A stretch of DNA of 64,000 nt from Lycocorax pyrrhopterus obiensis (Eukaryota > Chordata > Aves > Passeriformes > Paradisaeidae). Positions 38,401-53,400 of the stretch are shown piece by piece. The notes under the pieces were generated by a model. The model was given only the letters and a program-made list of their open reading frames with translations, searched no databases and had not been told where the DNA came from. The stretch is taken from contig JACSVZ010000010.1 of NCBI GenBank assembly GCA_014706295.1, positions 19,930,501-19,994,500 of the forward strand, in the 5' to 3' direction. The position numbers and the translations under genes are program-made. How positions within the stretch are numbered: position 1 is the first letter of the stretch; each line of letters opens with the position of its first letter.

Positions 38401-41400
38401 GTTCAAACTTCTGCAGTTCTGACCTCAGTTTTCCATTTGAGATTCTGCTGCATCAAACTTCAGTTTATCTGAAGGATTGTGTTCCTCATCTGTTACATCT
38501 CTTCTCTACCATGCTTCTATCCACGGAGCTATTAATGTGAATATACAATCCCAGCTCTGCTGTGGGGTATCGGGGTGACCCCAAGGTGCAGCTACCCAAG
38601 ATCTGGATATCTGCAGATACCGAGACACTTGGGAATCTGCAAACCAGTCTGAAAACCAAAAAAGCCAAACTGACTGGCTGGCCCCACTGACTTGTGGAAG
38701 TTTCTTCACCACATTTAGTATGTTCAGCTTTCATGTTGTCCACTTTTAACACAAACCCAAATCCAAACTTGGACCCCTTCCAGCTTGATTTCCTTTCCTT
38801 TTAAGATACATTAAAGGCTCTGTGATGCTGCCAATAGAACTATTATTTTCCAAGTGTCAGTAATTTAAACCCATTGGCCAATTTTGACCAAATTTGACTA
38901 AGGCAGAGCCCTCAAATGCTGGTATTTTGGCTAAGGAGGGCTCAGCTCCCATTGCCCCGCGAGGTTTCAGTCTAGGGGCAGCCCAGTAGCACAAAACCAG
39001 TGTGGGAGGGTGCTGTGCTCCGTGTGTCCCGCGGAGAGGGTGAGAAATGAGATGTTCCTGGGATGTCCAAACAGAGGGAGGGAGCTGGGGCAGGTACCGG
39101 GGCAGGGGCGTGTAGGGGACATGGGATGTAAGTCCGTAGGAATCCAGCTTCACTGGTTCTGCTGCGCAGGGAGCCAGTTTCTCATAAGCATAATTTGACC
39201 TTCCCGTCATAGGCAGGAGTCCTTCTCACCCCTGAGAAGTTTTCTTTTGTAAGAAAGATGGAGAGGGACTTTGGATAAGGGACCAGAGTGACAGGACAAG
39301 GGGCAATTGCTTCCTGCTGCCAGAACACAGGGTTAGATGGGATAGTGGGAAGAATGTGAGGGTGGTGAGGCCCTGGCACAGGTTGCCCAGACAAGCTGGG
39401 GGGCTGCCCCATCCCTGGAAATGTTCAAGGCCAGGTTGGACAGGGCTTGGAGCAACCTGGGCTAGTGGAAGGTGTCCCTGCCCATGGCAGGGAGGATGGG
39501 ATTAGATCTTTGAAGGTTCCTTCCAACCCAAAACACCCAGTGATTCTACGATGGAAGAAGATTCTCTCAGCCCTGAACGTTGCACTGTGCCGACCCTAGG
39601 ATGTTTGGAAACCCAGAAACCCCAGGGCAGGGCCCTGCCCATCACTCACCAGCTGGATGGCGATCATTAACACCGTCTTCAGAGTGAACGTCCTGTCACA
39701 GAGGTCAAACAGATCTTCCAAGCTCGGACCAAGCAGCTCCAGTACCATGGCGTTGTACTTTCCACACGGTCCAAAGTAATACACCTGGGGGAGCCCTTCA
39801 GCTGGAAGAATAGGAAAAGAACTGGAATCAGTCAATGGGACAAGGTTAATTCCCCTCCTCCTGCATGCACACCTTTCATTAGGCAGAGTTTTATTGTCAC
39901 TTCTTGAGTGTTCTCTCTGATGCTGCCCAGCAAGAAAGTAAGTTCCAGCACACACTGTGACTGAACCCAAGGCCAAACCAGTGCAGGCTCTGCTCAGCTA
40001 CACCCTTGGACAGACAAATGGACTTCAGAGCAATAAAAAGACCACCTGAAAGCATTGAGCTTTGGCAGCTTAAAGGCTTGAATTTAGGGAACAAGACACG
40101 GAGTTCCCTGTGTTCCACTAAACATCAGGCAGAGAACAGCCCCAGATGTGGGCTGGCACTTACTGGAGCAGTTAGGAAGATGATAGTCCTTGGAGAACAT
40201 GAGGCATGGCCAGAAAAGGGCTGCTTTGTCACCAAAGATAACACCCAGCCCTTGTTTTTCAGCACAACCTTACATGAAGTCTACACTCAGAAAAAAGGAA
40301 AAAATCCTTTTCCTTTAAAATAGGGAAAAATTTTAAATTTTGACCAATCACCACATAAAAATAGGTGATCACAGTCATTAGCATATGAGCACACACACAA
40401 CTATCAACATTGAACTGGTAGGAGCCAGAGCCCATCTTCCCACCCAACAGATTGCTCTGTGGGAGTGCAGTGTTGATACTCAGCTGGCAGGGGATTTTTG
40501 GGTGGATCAGCTTTCTGAAAGGCATCAGAAGGAAAGGGAAAAAACCAGCTTTGGTGCTGGAAGACTCACGGAGCTGCATAGCACTCCTGGAATTACCTTT
40601 GAGTCGAAAAGGAAACCAGAGCAGCCCATACAGGAGGAATTCAGTGCAGGCCCAACTGCTCATTTTGCTAACCAGCACCTGTACCAGCACTCGGCGTCAG
40701 CTTCAGGCTGGGTAACACGTTTAAATATCCATCTACTTCCAGTCTACACCTCATAAGCAGCTCCAAAACACAACAGAAGGGTTTTGTTTTGAAATATGGG
40801 GCTTTGTCTTATGTCAAAACATGATATGTGCTTGAATGCCCAAAGATACGGCATCCTGCTGTTCAGCGTAAAGGCTGAGCATGGAGAGCACTGCTACGTG
40901 TGCAGCCCTTTTTCCCCCAGAGACCCATAAATTATAGAGCACGGGACCTGAAAGCGCTGTGATTATTAATTTTATGGCATGTTTTAAGCAAGTGCAGGCA
41001 CACACCTGGATTTGCGTAAGTGATCAATATTAGATATAGCGAAATACTTGACTAATTAAGTGCACAGTTTGGTGTCGGCTCTGCGAGGTGCTCGGGCAGG
41101 GAAGCATTTCAGGCTGGAGCGTGTCAGCAACACAACAAGTGCATGTCCTACTCCAGATTTAGGGAAGCCCCGTTAATCCACCCGATGGCACTCGGAATGC
41201 TGCAACCTGCCAACAATGTAACAAATGCAGCACTGAGATTCCTAGAGCTTAAATACCACGGAACTTGTGCTCCCAAGTACTGCCCCGAAAGAACAAAACA
41301 CAGCTTGACAAAGACTACCCGAGGAGGGTTTTAATCTCATTAACTCACATGCTCAGGGAATCTGTCATCAGGATGCATTAATGGGATATTACAGAGTATT

Positions 41401-44400
41401 GCAGGAATTCCCTGTCTAACCAGAGTTTTGTGTCCCATGTAAATATTGACCCAACCTGGGTTTGGGAGGCTGCTGCTCCTAACAGAGCTCCATGCTTCAG
41501 GAAGCAGCAACAGTCATTAAATCTTCTAGGAAGACAGGATGTTTTGATGCAGAAGCAATTCAGAAAGCCAAACAATGATGGGATACGATCCAGGCAGCTC
41601 CAAGATGCTTTCAAATACCCCCAAATCAACACAAATGGCAATTTAATATCATCAGCTTAGTGCTGAAAGGCAGGAATAATTGCAATAGCTCTCGAAGTGA
41701 CTCATGATGAGCCACTGGGCTTTCAGTAAAGTCTGATGGAGACTTACCTACATAATCACCTCTAATACCAGGATCAGCATCTCTACTTTTTAGAGAATAA
41801 TAGAAGAATAATAGAGAATAAGAGAGTAACAGAATATTTTATGCAAAGTTTAAACCTGAGCCCATTATAGATTCTAGATACAGATAGACAATGAGTACCT
41901 CAACCACAATTTCTACAAGTCTCAATTAGTGGAACTGAGGAAGGAATCAGGATTAGGACTCTGCTAATTAAGGTATGCAGGAGAATAAAACTGCAGAAAG
42001 ACTCTTAAGGAAGGTGAAGGATCCTGTTCCCAGAGCAGGGGAAGATGAGAACATTTACAGCCTCACACTTGGTGAGAAGCGAGCATTGCAATTAAAATGG
42101 AATTCCTATTGGGCATAAGAACCAGGAAGACGGATTGCAGCAAGACCCAAAGGTGGGGATTTCATGTAGGGAAGGAAGCAACACTACCCAGCGCTCTCTG
42201 GGATCCCGATTCCTTCAGCTTTACCTACTCAGAGCTTACAGCCAAGAGCTTGGAGTACCCTCTTTGTCTTAAACCCTCAGGAAGGCTCTGCTTTCTGTGG
42301 GAGCTCTGACAAGGTAAGGCCTTAGTGAAGAACATAAAAAAAGCATCCTAAATATCAGAATACAGGAGACATCATTGGCTTCAGGCGTATTTTTAGCGTT
42401 CGATTTTTCCCTGAGGGTTTTCAGCAGTGCTGCCAGCTCTGCAGTCAAGGACTTCCCTCTTGCCTTTGCCAGGATAGAGCTGCTGTAGCATCTCTCTGGT
42501 TTCCAGAGCCAGGCTGCACCGCTGTGTCCTGGATCCAAAGGAGCATCGCTGCTAAGCCCTGTGGAGCTGCCAGCCCAAGCCAAGGATCCCCAGCTCCACA
42601 CTAGTTATGGAAATAAAGTTGGGAGGGACTCAGGGAAACACGTCCTCAGCTCACTCAAACTCAACTCAACGTTCACCGTCTTTTCGGGAAGGGGAAAAAC
42701 TCGACAGATGAACTTGATGTACACATTACAGGGTGTGTTGGCAGATAAGACTGGATGAAACTTGAGATACAGGCAGCTCCAGAGCCATTCTGAACAGTAA
42801 AAAGGGTCAGGCTAAGAAAATCTGCTTAAAATTTGATTTTGTCACAGACCATCTGCATAATTTATGACGTAGCTTGGCTCTATTTCAGCGACGAGCACCG
42901 TGTCCTGGTGCCGAGTCCATTGTCACAGTGAACCACAGGAACTTCATAAATATCACCAGCAGATCCCTAAATACTTAAGAAGGATGTTGCCAACCAAAGA
43001 GATTGATGGAGGAAAAAAGACTTTTTTGCCTGGGCAGTTGGAGTTGAGGCTTTTAATGGCAAGTCATCACATTGGGAGAGGACTGGAAAGGTCACACAAA
43101 GCCACGGTGTCGTGCTGTAGGTGAGCAGCTCTGGATTCAGAGACTGTGGGATGAAAAGTCACCAGCAGAGCAGGGTCTCATATTGAGGACTCAAAGGTAC
43201 AACTTAACACTTGAAGTACAAACCATGATCTGTTTAATGCAATTAATGCACGAAATCACATCAGAACTAGGAATTTCTCCATGGTATCAAACAAGAGCAA
43301 TACACTCAGGGAAGAAAATACAGGCATGATATGTGCAGGTTCTCCTTTGGAGGAAAACCAGTTTATTACAGCAGAGACTGCTGCAAGCAGAAATCATCTC
43401 AATTTGCTTAACGGCTTTGGTCTCGCTGCTGAGTGATTTGGCTCAGCTACATGGAAAAGGCCCCACTCCACCCTCACTCTCACAGGAATTTTATCACCCC
43501 AATAAACACAGACTGATCACTGTACTGGAATCCACAGGCAAATTCTGCTATTTCAGCAGAGCGATGTCTTGGAAGAAATTCGAGCTGAGCACAGCGAAAA
43601 CCTAGCAAAGCATTCTGTAGATTAAAGCATCACCGCTGGAACGAGAGCAAATGCAGACATCAAAGCCAAAAACTCAAGACTTTGATTCCCCCACACTCCC
43701 GCGACTGGCCTTGGCTTTCCGGGGATGCTAAACTCTCACTGCTTCCGGGCTGCCCCCAGAGGGGACTCTCCCATCCTTCCTCATGCTCTGTGGCTGAGCA
43801 ATACATTGGATCAACCCAAAAAACCCTTGGCTTGAGCTTGAACACAAGAACGAGAACAGTAACAAACAGCAGGATCACTGCTCTTCCAGAGAGCTTCATC
43901 TGAACCAGATTAACACCCGGAGCAACACCTTTCAGAAACTTCCATCACAGGATCAAGTGTCCTGGATGATTTGAGTAATGTTATCTTGCTGCCATATATT
44001 TTACAGCATGAGTAATGGCCCCAAAACTCCTCAGACATCCAACATACTCCAAAAAGCCACATTAGTTCAGGCACACACATTCCAAAGCCATTTCCAGGAC
44101 TGGTTTTGAAATGGCGATGGGCAGAGATGCCAATCAAAGGTTATGCACAAGGGAAATCAGAGTTTGCAGCACCTGCCCCGCATGGAAGGCACGGGAAGCA
44201 GAACCCACCTGCTCCAGAAGAGCACCTGGCTTGAGGCTTTGTGTGAGCATCACAAGGGACTGTGAATAAACCTCATCAACAGCAAGTAAAATATACCCAA
44301 GGAGGGACGAGGGAGCAAGTGCAGGAAGCTGCACGTGGCATCTACATCAATGGAAGGGCAAGTGCCCCATCCCCATACAGCAAATCACCAGGAAACATCC

Positions 44401-47400
44401 AGAGCTTGTGATCACTATCTGTAGTTTCTGAACCACCCATGGTTTTTGCTCCCATGGGGAGGTGGTTTCCATGGCCCTTCGGAGGTGTGGCCAAAGAGAG
44501 AAGCTGACGTCTTCAATTTCAAGAATTAAAGAAGAATTCAGACCCTCTCTTCGTGCAGGTTTTGACACTGAGCTCTTTTGCAGAGGGGAGACACTCCTGA
44601 AGAACCCCAAATTCCACACCCAAAGACAGAGCAAGGGAGGAAGGGAGCAATCCAAGGCCCAGCAAAGGGCTGATGCTTGGTGCAAACCCACGCTCTGTAT
44701 GGGCAGCAAGAACTCTTTCTCTCTGAAAAAGATGCAGACACACACCAGCAGCCACAGTGCACAGAAAGTTCTGTGTGGTTTTAAAGAGGCTCTGATGAAT
44801 GGACCGTAGATTGTCACAGAATTCTCATTCAGAGCAGAAAGTTTATTTTTACAAATCACAGAACACAAAATTACACGATGAACAGCATAAATAGCAACTG
44901 TGAGAGGGCTGAATATCTACAGCTAAAATTAAACATGTTCCAAACAAATTAAACAAATTGCTTTAGAGTAGTCAACCCATTTAAGCTGATTACACTAATG
45001 AGGATCTACCCTTCTCTTAATTTTCAAGTCGGAATAAAATCCTGGCTGAAAGAGAAGATTTGTGATCAACATCGACTGGGCCAAGATCTCAGCTTTTAAC
45101 CTCTTCAAACATGCCCCATGTAAATCTACCTGAGCATGTTAACAGGTTATGCCTGTGAGCTGGAAGTAAAAAGACTCATCCTGCCCTTCACGTTTTGGAA
45201 TAGTGTCTGCTTCAAAAACAGAAGGATGGGAGAAAAGTTGAGATTGGGCTTGTTACTGGGAATAAAGTTGTCCTAAGGGTCTTTCATATGTTTGATTGGA
45301 TGCCTTTCAGAGATATCTTCCTTCAAAGTATGGCTGCAAAAGCTTTATGATACAGTCCTTCACCTTCAATCTTACCTGGAGCAGCTTAGAGAAGGACAGA
45401 GATTTTGGGTGATTGAGAGTGTTTTCTCTTGTTTGAGAAACAGCAGTTGAGATGTGAAGGAAGACAAGCAGAAAATGCAATTTGTGACTCCAGCACCAGC
45501 TCACTTGCAGGTGGAAAAAGAGGTGCTGGAAAAGGTCTGCCACTACGGATGCTGAAAAAGCTCCAGCAGAGAATTTCTTCAGCTCTCTGCAGCATTTTTG
45601 TGGGAGTTCTGTCTTTCCCATGCAAGTAACTCAAAACAATGTTACAGTTTTGTAAACTTCTTGCACCTGCAGGTTGTTTTGCAGAGTTGTTATGGTTCTA
45701 ACTAGAAAAACACTCAGAGATGTGTGTCTTAGAACTTGACCAATCCCCTTAGGGGTGGATGGCAAAAAACCAATTACCTTATGCCACTTAACACACTTTG
45801 CGAACTAACATATAAAAGCCTTCTGAGAATTCATTAAATCATCATCCATTTATCCCTGAGCCTGGACTTCGTGTCGTTTCCCTACTCGTCTGTGGGGAAA
45901 ACAGCGACATGACACAATCTCACCAGCCACTCCAAGGCTTCACAAATCTTGAACTGGCATAAGATTAGGGAAAGAACCTAAAAATAGTGATCTGATCCAA
46001 CAACCACACACAGAAATATCCACATGGAGAAGTGGGGTTGGAGGAGATGGAGGACAGCCGGCACTGTGGCAGCTCCGATGGTGATCACAGAGATGACCAC
46101 CATGCTATGAGTGTTGCCAGCCTGTAACGCTCCTGAACAATTTCCTTGCTCTCTTGAGCTTTGATACTGTGGTTTGAGAGCCCACAATTTACCTTTAGTT
46201 CTTCTCACTCACATGAACAGGGTGAAGAGCAGCCAGACCTATCCAGAGCCCCTGGCACATCTCCTGTCCCCAAACATCCTCCAGCTCCGTTTGCTCCAGC
46301 TGCTGCCAGACACTCGGCTCTCTGCTGCCAGCTTTTCACAGCGTCTTTTCCCTGCTTCAACTGGGCAATAAATCATCTCTCCTAGCAAATGCTGAATGCT
46401 CTGGCACCACTGCCTAGCAGGAATTTCTGCAGCAGGACTTTCCCCTTCGGCCCATGGGTGAGGGAGGAGGAAGAGAGGCAGAGCAAGGCCCTACTCCTGG
46501 CCTTGGACATGGAAAAGGTGCAGCTCAAACGCTCTCTGAACTCAAGGGAGAACATCAGAAGCTGGAAGGGACCTCAGAGCTGCCATGGGTGGGGACACCT
46601 TCCACTAGACCAGGTTGCTCCAAGACCCAACCAACCTGGCTTTGAACACTTCCAGGGATAGGGAAGCCACAGGAAGGTATTGGATCAACACCTTCTCCCC
46701 CGATGATGGCAGAGAAAGCTGAGCTTTTCATGGGAAGAGACAACACCAGGCCCGTAACGGTGCAACAGCTGTGTATGAGCTGTGAGGAGACAGAGCTACT
46801 GTCATCTCCAAGGAGTTCCATGTGGACTCCAAGACTCCAGCCTCACTCCAGCTTATCTCAGGTTATGCAGGATGTATTTAATCACTGCTGTGTTTTGTTT
46901 CGGTTTGGTAGTATTTGAATCTACAAAAAGAAAAGATACGGGAAAAGGAACAGAAGGAAAACAGACCCGGGAAGGACAGAAGGAAGAACATATTTGTTCT
47001 TGCTGCTGGTAAAAATCCAAACTATTTGATTTTTATTTCAGTTGCAGAAAAACAAATCTCAGGATCGCTGTGTTACTAGAACGGGGTGGCATTTCATCTT
47101 CCTTGAGTGGTACAAGCTGGTTTCCTGACATCATGGCTTCACTTTATTAAACAACTCTCCACATCCACAAAGCAAGAAGCACTTGCAGAGGGGGTACCAA
47201 GGAGACAATCACATTTGTATTCATAAAGAGAAAAAAAGATTGGGAGGAGAATCAGCCCTAGCTGGAAAAGTCGAATGCAGGAAAACTTTCAAAATCTGGG
47301 AAACTTACCCAGAAACACCCATTCACGGGCAGTTTTTTAGCTCTGAGAACTAAACTAGTCAAGTGAAATTGTTTCAATTCTTGACAAACACAAAAGAATA

Positions 47401-50400
47401 AAGCACAGCACAATAAATTGCTTTTTTGGCAAGTTTCAAAAGACTGAATTCACATTTCTAGGGCTCGGGGGAAACGACTGCACTCAAATCTCCACGTTAC
47501 TGTTGGATTTTATATCCAACACAACGTCTTGCTCCAGTGATGATAGCAGCTGGCACATAGAACACCACCTTAAGAGAAGGATAAAATCAGTAATAATTTT
47601 AGAAGACTTATTTTAAACCACACAAAAAAGCTGTAGCTTAAGTTCTGTCTTAATTACCTTTTCCCACACACCTGCAGTACAAGGAAAAGGATGAAAGAAA
47701 ACCATTGGAACAGCTGCCCAGGGCAGTGGTGGAGTCACTCAACATCATCCCCGGAGAGATTTAAAAGCCACGTGGATGTGGCACTTGGGGACATGAGTTC
47801 CCGGTGGCCTTGTCAGCGCTGGGGTATGGCTGGACTTGATGGTCTGAGGGGACTTCTTTTCCAACCTAAACGATTCCGTGATTCTGCTCCACTGCAGGCC
47901 ACACAGCTGTGTGAGCTCCGCCAGACAGGGAAAAGCCAGACCACATCTGTGTGCCCAAATGGGTTCTGCTGCTCAAGAACACCCACAAAAACCCAACCAA
48001 AAAGAAAAAAAGAAAGAAACAAAGTCCACTACCCACACCCCCCCAAAAAAAAAGCCAAGGAGAAATTGTTCCTGATCAGTTTTCCTTTGCTGTGCAATTC
48101 CTCAGCCCCACCTGCTCAGAGGGAGTTAAGGGGCAGGTTTGGGCCATTTCATTTGAACCAGGTAACAGAGAAGTTGAGATGAAATCACAGGGTCCTTGGT
48201 AATTTTCTTTTCTTTTGAGAACAAGTTCACAGAATCATAAAATATCCTGAGATGGAAGGGACTTACAAGGATCAATAAGTCCAACTTCTGTCCCTGCACA
48301 GGACAGCCCAACAATCCGACCCTATCCCTGAGAGCGTTGTCCAAACACTCCCTGATCTGTAGCAGCCTTGGGGCCGTGCCCATTCCCTGAGGAGCCTGGG
48401 CAGTGCCCGCCCATCCTCTGAGGGAAGAACCTTTTCCTAATATCCAACCTAACTGTCCCCTGACACAGCTCCAGCCATTCCCTCAGGTGGTGCTCCTGGT
48501 CACAGGGGGCAGAGATCAGAACTGCCCCTCAGGAACGTTATCCACATGAAGTGATGCGTGTTAATGACATTACAGGTATAATCTTAAGAAAAATCAACAA
48601 CAAATGTTCTTGGTTGCTCAGCAGCACCCAAGTTTAACTCCAGAAGCAGTGCCAGGGAAGAGGCTACTTCTAGGCAGATGAAAAATGCCACGAAATCAGC
48701 AAAACCAAATTGCTCGTGCTGAATTGCTCCTCTGCTGCCCAGAGAACCATTTCAGTTTGATCACACCAAGTCCCGGGTGGCCCCTGCCCTTCCTCAGCTT
48801 GTCTCCATTGGAGACTGTTGGCTGGAGGCAGAGCTTTTCCCTGCTTCCTGCCCAGCTGCACGGCGGGGTGACCGTGCCACGCTGACAACGCAGGGCGGGT
48901 CTGACAGCCACAGCACTGAGCCGTGGCCACAGTCACTCTCACCAGGATGGCACAGCAACGTAAGGCAAAACCGGCAAACACCAGGCTGGATCCAACAGCA
49001 TTTTTAAGTGGGATGGCAGATCAGCGGGTCAGATCCCACTGGACAAAGCAGACAGTAGTATCGGACATTTACCTTTGGGTGCTCAGGAGGAAGATGATGC
49101 TCGGCCTTGCCCAGGCAGCTGAAGGCCAGATTCCCACCAGACTGTGGGGGGACAATCCGGTGCCATTTCTGGCAGCACAGCCCTATGTGTGATCCCACAT
49201 CTGTGCTGAGATCTGCCTGCAAAGCTGTGGGTGCAGCTCGGGTCCCCAGTACCCACACTGGTCCCACTGGGAGGGTGATTTTTGCAGGTTTGCCCCTGCA
49301 GCGGCATCAGACTAGGAAGTGATGGATGAGAATCAAAGGCACGTAGACTCTCCACAACAAGCCAAGAGACTGGCATCCATCCGTCCCATCACTGCTCTGG
49401 GACTGGAGGGAAAAAGGGATTTTTCACATGAGTAGGAAAGCGTTACCCACACAGTTCTTCCAGCCTGAGGGAAAACCTCCCACTCCCTCTTATCGCAGGA
49501 GAACCTGCTGCCAAACAGAAGTTCAGAGGCGCTAAATCAGATCCTACCTCCAGATATCATCTCTGTTTCACCTTAAGAGAGCCGAGCAGGAGCGGGTAGG
49601 AATGGAATTTTAAAGGGAAAACTGCCACTTTCAGACAGAAAAATTATTACAAAATTTCAGAACTCCAGCCTGACCCATCACAGACTCAGGGGCAGAGCCT
49701 GTGGCTTATCTTTTAGCAATGGGAGGAGGTTTTTCAATAGCAGGCAGGGCACAGCTCCAAAACACAAATTCCAAACCCATTGGAGAGCCGGTCAGGGAGG
49801 TGGGCAGCCCTCCATCCCAGGACTTCACTGGTGTCAAACCTCCCTGGCACAGCTCAGTGTTGCACCTTAAAAACCTCCAGTGTGTGCAGGATGCCTCTGC
49901 TGTGTTGGAAGGGATCCCACTAAATCAGGCACCCACCTTCCAAAGGGGAAAGAGCTTTGTTGGATCAAGGCAGTGCTCAACACCTGACACAGCAGGCCCC
50001 CTGAAAACTGATTTTATAGCTTTAGACCTCAATTAGCTTCTAAGTGCAGCATCCCCATGGCTTGAAGAATGTTCATAGAAGGGGTAGGAAAGGAGGACAA
50101 GCAGAACAGCCAAGCAGCTCCTACATCCTTATTAACTATCCTGGCCCTCATTGCCAAACTGGGTTTTTCATTCAATGTAAATATAAATTCCAAAATTTAT
50201 CTTCAAACATCACATATCACGCGGACTCCCCATCCCTGGAAGTATTCAAGTCCAGGTTGGACAGGGCTTGGAGCACCCTGGGATAGTGGAAAGTGTCCCT
50301 GCCCATGGCAGGGGGTGGAATGAGATGAGCATTAAGGTCCCTCCCAACCCAAACCAGTCTGTGGTTCTGTGGTCTTCACCTCCCCACTCCGACGGCTGAG

Positions 50401-53400
50401 GCACTCCAGTTCCCAAGCACAGCCTGGGCTGATAGCCAGCAGGAGATATTTCAGCTCCAGGTTTGCTAGAAAGTACCAGGAGCAGCACAGAGACCTTCAT
50501 GATTAAATGTCTGTCCCTCTCCTCGAGCCCTGCTGGATCCTCAGAGCAGCAGTGCATCCCACAGCCCACAACCCGCTCTCAGTGGACATCGCTGACTACG
50601 AGGAGAGCCCAGTGAGGCATCTGGGATGACTTGGACGAGTCCAGCTGCTACAGGTTTATGGCCATGGCAGGCTTCAAGGAAAAGCGTCTGCAGGAAAGGC
50701 ATTTTCCAGCTTCCCAGCATCCTGCTGTTCCCCTCCACGCGCTGCCTGGAGCCGCTGGCGTTTGATTTGCGATTACTGCCACGAATACCGGAAGAGTATG
50801 AGATGTATCAGGACTTTGCAGAATATAAAAAGGAAACTGCCTTAATCTCATATTCAAATATTAATGGCCTTGCTTTAAAAGCATCTGATAGCTTCCAATT
50901 GACAAAACCTAAATTTAGCCCAAGGAAGTCAAAACTTCTGATGCTGAGATGCTGAAATGTGCACATTCAGGAAGCCCTTCCTAACAAGGGAATGGCCACG
51001 TGAAAAAAAAGCCAAGTATTTTTAAACAGTAAAACATAATTCTCTGGAGATCAACTGCAAGCCAGCTCTGAAAGCAGCAGGGTCTAACTGAGCACTTTAC
51101 AGCAATCTACTACATTTCATTCTGCAATTCAAAAGCTTGGAAGTCTGGGATCCCTCAAGTTCAAGCTCCTTGGACTACCCTGACTTTACAATGAAGCTGC
51201 CGATCACCATTCCTTAAGACGCAGCTCAGCGTGAGAGTCTCCACTTTTTGCCTAAAATAAACATTTTCAGGAGAATGAAACTGTCCATTGCTGAGCATCT
51301 CCCACCTATGGCCAAGGGCACATTTCTGTGCAGGATTTGAGAACGAAGAAGTTTTTCCTCACTGGTAGAAAATTAACCCAACATCTTAAAACCTTCGGGT
51401 CTATTGAAGGCATCTGAGGTAGTGAATGACTGACATAAGATGTGTCCCAAAGTTGTTTCCCTTGTAAATGGATGTCAGTTTTGTACCACCTTGCACAGAT
51501 GAGTGATTTATTAAATACTTACAGTCTTTGAACACTGGCAATCTAAAATATTTCCAGTATTTCAAAGGAGGAGGCTGCAGTGCTTATCCGGAGCGTTGTA
51601 GTGTGACAGGTATGAACAAACCCTTCCATGCACTATGCAGGACACAAAGTACCTCAGGTGACAGCCACGTGTTGCTCCACACCACTCCAAACCCACTTTG
51701 GGGCGCAGAAGGGCAACCCCTGGAAGCGTTCAAGGCCAGGTTGGACAGAGCTCTGAGCAAGCCAGTCTAGTGGAAGGTGTCCCTGCCCATATGGCCACAA
51801 GATGGGCTTTAAGGTCCCTACCAACACAAACCACTCTATGATTTTATGATCATCCCCACCCAGCAGCTCCATTCCCCCCCCCCCCCACCCCAAACCAGCC
51901 CCTTGCTGAGGGGTGACCTGGCTCAGCTCCCAACCACAGCAATGCTTCCATCCAGGTGGCAAATACGAGTGGGAATTCTGAAGATTAAAGTCACTGTGGC
52001 CACAGTTAATGGATATGTTCACACTTCTTAATTAAACAAGGGTGGGGACCTCTTGCACTAACCCTCCCTCACATGGCCTCGAGTTACTCCTGCTCCCTTG
52101 GGGAAGAGTGTTGTGCACGACGACCTCCCTGTGAAATCGTGGTGTTGGCAGCTCCACCAAGGCGACTTGTTTACATCCATCCTGTAACGAGCTTTACCAA
52201 AATGACCCATAATTGCCACGTGAATGACAGCATTGTGCAACCGGCATGGAAAGAATTTCTTCATGAAGCACAGCGATACATACAAAGCGTGTGTGGGTAA
52301 AGCAAGAGCAACACAGAAAAACGTGCTCAACGCAGGCAATCCCGACAGGAGAACTCCATAGGCAGCACGGATAGCAGACAGCTCAGCCTCACTGAGGAAT
52401 ATATATGCAAATATTGACTAGACTATGCAAAGGCTCGGTTATTTATACCACCTTCATTTCCCTCGGTCCTACCTCCTGACAAGTAAACAGACTGCTTCGC
52501 TCTGGCGAGTTGTGCAACACAGAGAGGTCCCAAAGTAAACACACAGACTCCATACTTCATTAGAGGTGAACTTGTTTACAGAGCAGGAATTAAAACAAAA
52601 CCAGAGAATCCGTCAATATTCTATATGTACTGACATAGCCCTCCCTGACTCAGAACATTCTGCTCCTACGCTGTGACTCATCCACTGTGTGGGCTGGGGA
52701 CAGCAGAGATCTCGGTTTCCTGGGATTCTCCAGCATATCAGACTCCTCTTCTGCTCCCCACTACGCCACTGTGGAGGCTCATGACGTCCAACATCCACTT
52801 GCCAGTGTCACCTGCCTGTGCTGGGGATGACCACTGGCTACAGAGGCACGGCACAGAACTCAACGCGCGGTGACACGTGGCCTAATGAATCACATGTGCC
52901 AAGGTGGGACTGCGAAGGATGGGGGAAGGTGTGACTCATCTGCCAGCTGATATAAAAATAAACTACTACTGAATCAAAAATGCATGACTTCTGCACACGA
53001 TGTGCACAGGCAGAAGCTGTCACTATGTGGAAACTTGAGCATCAGGTCCATGCAGCCAAAAGAAACCCGGAAGCACGCAGTGCTCCATTTTACCTTCCAA
53101 AGGTGATGCTTACAGGGAAGGCATTACATATGGCCTCAGCAGGGAGAGATGCCAGAGGTGCTTTGAAATGTGGTAACAAATCCCAGAATGGTTTGGGTTG
53201 GAAGGGACCTTAAAGCCCACCTCATTTCACCCCCTGCACTGGGCAGGGACACCTTTCACTAGACCAGGGTGCTCCAAGCCACATCCAACTTGGCCTTGGA
53301 CACTGCCAGGGATGGGGCAACCTCTGCCAGAGCCTCACCACCCTCATTGCCAAGAATTCCTTCCCAATATCCCATCTATCCCTGCCCTATGGTAGTGGGA

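Noticed and set aside
47691..48182. 163-codon plus-strand frame
   Set aside because: Its first half translates a CR1 tail in sense; the remainder is low-complexity A-rich sequence.
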